A stretch of 64,000 nucleotides of DNA, from positions 310,001 through 374,000 of the forward strand of contig CAWIVY010000001.1 of assembly GCA_963839615.1 (NCBI GenBank), in the 5' to 3' direction. Shown one piece after another: positions 63,808-64,000 of the stretch (the stretch's first letter is position 1; the number at the start of each line of letters is the position of its first letter). The DNA comes from DASQMT01 sp963839615. Its GTDB lineage: Bacteria > Actinomycetota > Thermoleophilia > Solirubrobacterales > Solirubrobacteraceae. The notes below the pieces were generated by a model. It was not told where the DNA came from and did no database searches. It saw only the letters and a list, made by a program, of their open reading frames with translations. A program made the position numbers and the translations under genes.

Positions 63808-64000
63808 GACACAGGAAATATGACACTCCTGCGCGGGATCCGCGAAGATCGCTCACGCGCCTTAACGACGGCTCAACTTGCCGCGGCGGATCTGCGCGAA
63901 TCGTTGCGCGTGACTCGCGAAAGCGAAGGATCGTTGCGCGTGTGGCCCGACTGCACCCGCTTGGCTGCACCCGGCTGCCCGCCCCCGCGAGCGACTGTCA
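63808..64000. other. Intergenic end region with 12-bp direct repeat
   Basis: No convincing gene is visible here. TCGTTGCGCGTG occurs at 63901-63912 and again at 63931-63942, exactly 30 bases apart, upstream of the HxlR gene. It might be a regulator-binding pair. The stretch ends in GC-rich sequence at the window edge. Confidence 0.4.

Overview
The window is about 64 kb of very GC-rich, tightly packed DNA with GTG/TTG starts and many ATGA-type or longer gene overlaps. It suggests an actinobacterium. The mix of acyl-CoA carboxylase with an epsilon-like subunit, B12-dependent mutase, many secreted Ig-like proteins and a DUF559/AbiEi-type gene most resembles Thermoleophilia (Solirubrobacter/Conexibacter-like); this placement is an inference from memory. 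I saw no rRNA, tRNA, CRISPR array, transposase or phage gene.

Layout. (1) 1-16.1 kb: a cell-surface polysaccharide cluster. It has five glycosyltransferases, a DegT-type sugar aminotransferase, two paralogous secreted glycosidases, an RTX-repeat protein, an O-antigen-ligase-like polymerase/ligase, a methyltransferase, a secreted FN3/Ig protein, a polyprenyl-phosphate sugar transferase and a UDP-glucuronate decarboxylase. (2) 16.1-23.7 kb: ferritin with a Cys-rich partner, an HD-GYP protein, a frameshifted folate cyclodeaminase-like gene, an ammonium transporter followed by three small membrane proteins, and a Na+/H+ antiporter coupled to a four-helix-bundle membrane protein. (3) 23.6-29.7 kb: a GAF/PucR-type regulator divergent from glnT-mgsA-mgsB-mgsC (type III glutamine synthetase plus N-methylglutamate-synthase/GlxBCD-like subunits). 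(4) 29.7-41.1 kb: secreted proteins, a universal stress protein, a methylmalonyl-CoA-mutase-type enzyme, a propionyl/acyl-CoA carboxylase beta subunit, a TauE/SafE permease, PhoD phosphatase, an ornithine-cyclodeaminase-like enzyme and an epsilon-like carboxylase subunit. (5) 41.1-44.3 kb: sulfate assimilation, with sulfite reductase divergent from APS reductase and APS kinase. (6) 44.3-52.4 kb: aminotransferase, LVIVD propeller, YceI and FMN reductase behind a triple palindromic operator, biotin carboxylase/BCCP, an AbiEi/DUF559 gene, an MBL hydrolase and a HAD phosphatase-like gene. (7) 52.4-58.3 kb: a coupled catabolic operon of aminotransferase, formamidase-like hydrolase, kynureninase, and a kinase-M23-aminotransferase fusion. 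(8) 58.3-64 kb: DtxR and LysR regulators, a 39-aa ORF, an epimerase, an ATP-dependent DNA ligase, an MBL hydrolase with TetR, and HxlR.

How the genes work together. Propionyl-CoA to succinyl-CoA conversion is represented by dispersed pieces (alpha/BCCP, beta, epsilon-like, mutase). Nitrogen handling is represented by Amt and the glnT-mgs operon. Sulfur assimilation is represented by cysH, cysC and sir, with the ATP sulfurylase not in the window.

Six genes carry apparent frameshifts (FN3 protein, cyclodeaminase, four-helix-bundle protein, secreted protein at 34.0 kb, sulfite reductase, aminotransferase at 44.3 kb). Five are net +1 and one is net -1. Either the assembly carries indel errors or several genes are decaying; raw reads would decide. 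The most unusual structures are a start codon sitting in the loop of a 17-bp inverted repeat (50.03 kb), a short dispersed repeat that supplies the stop codons of two unrelated genes (29.73 and 41.15 kb), and a triple GGACCG-N-GGTCC-type operator (48.06-48.14 kb).
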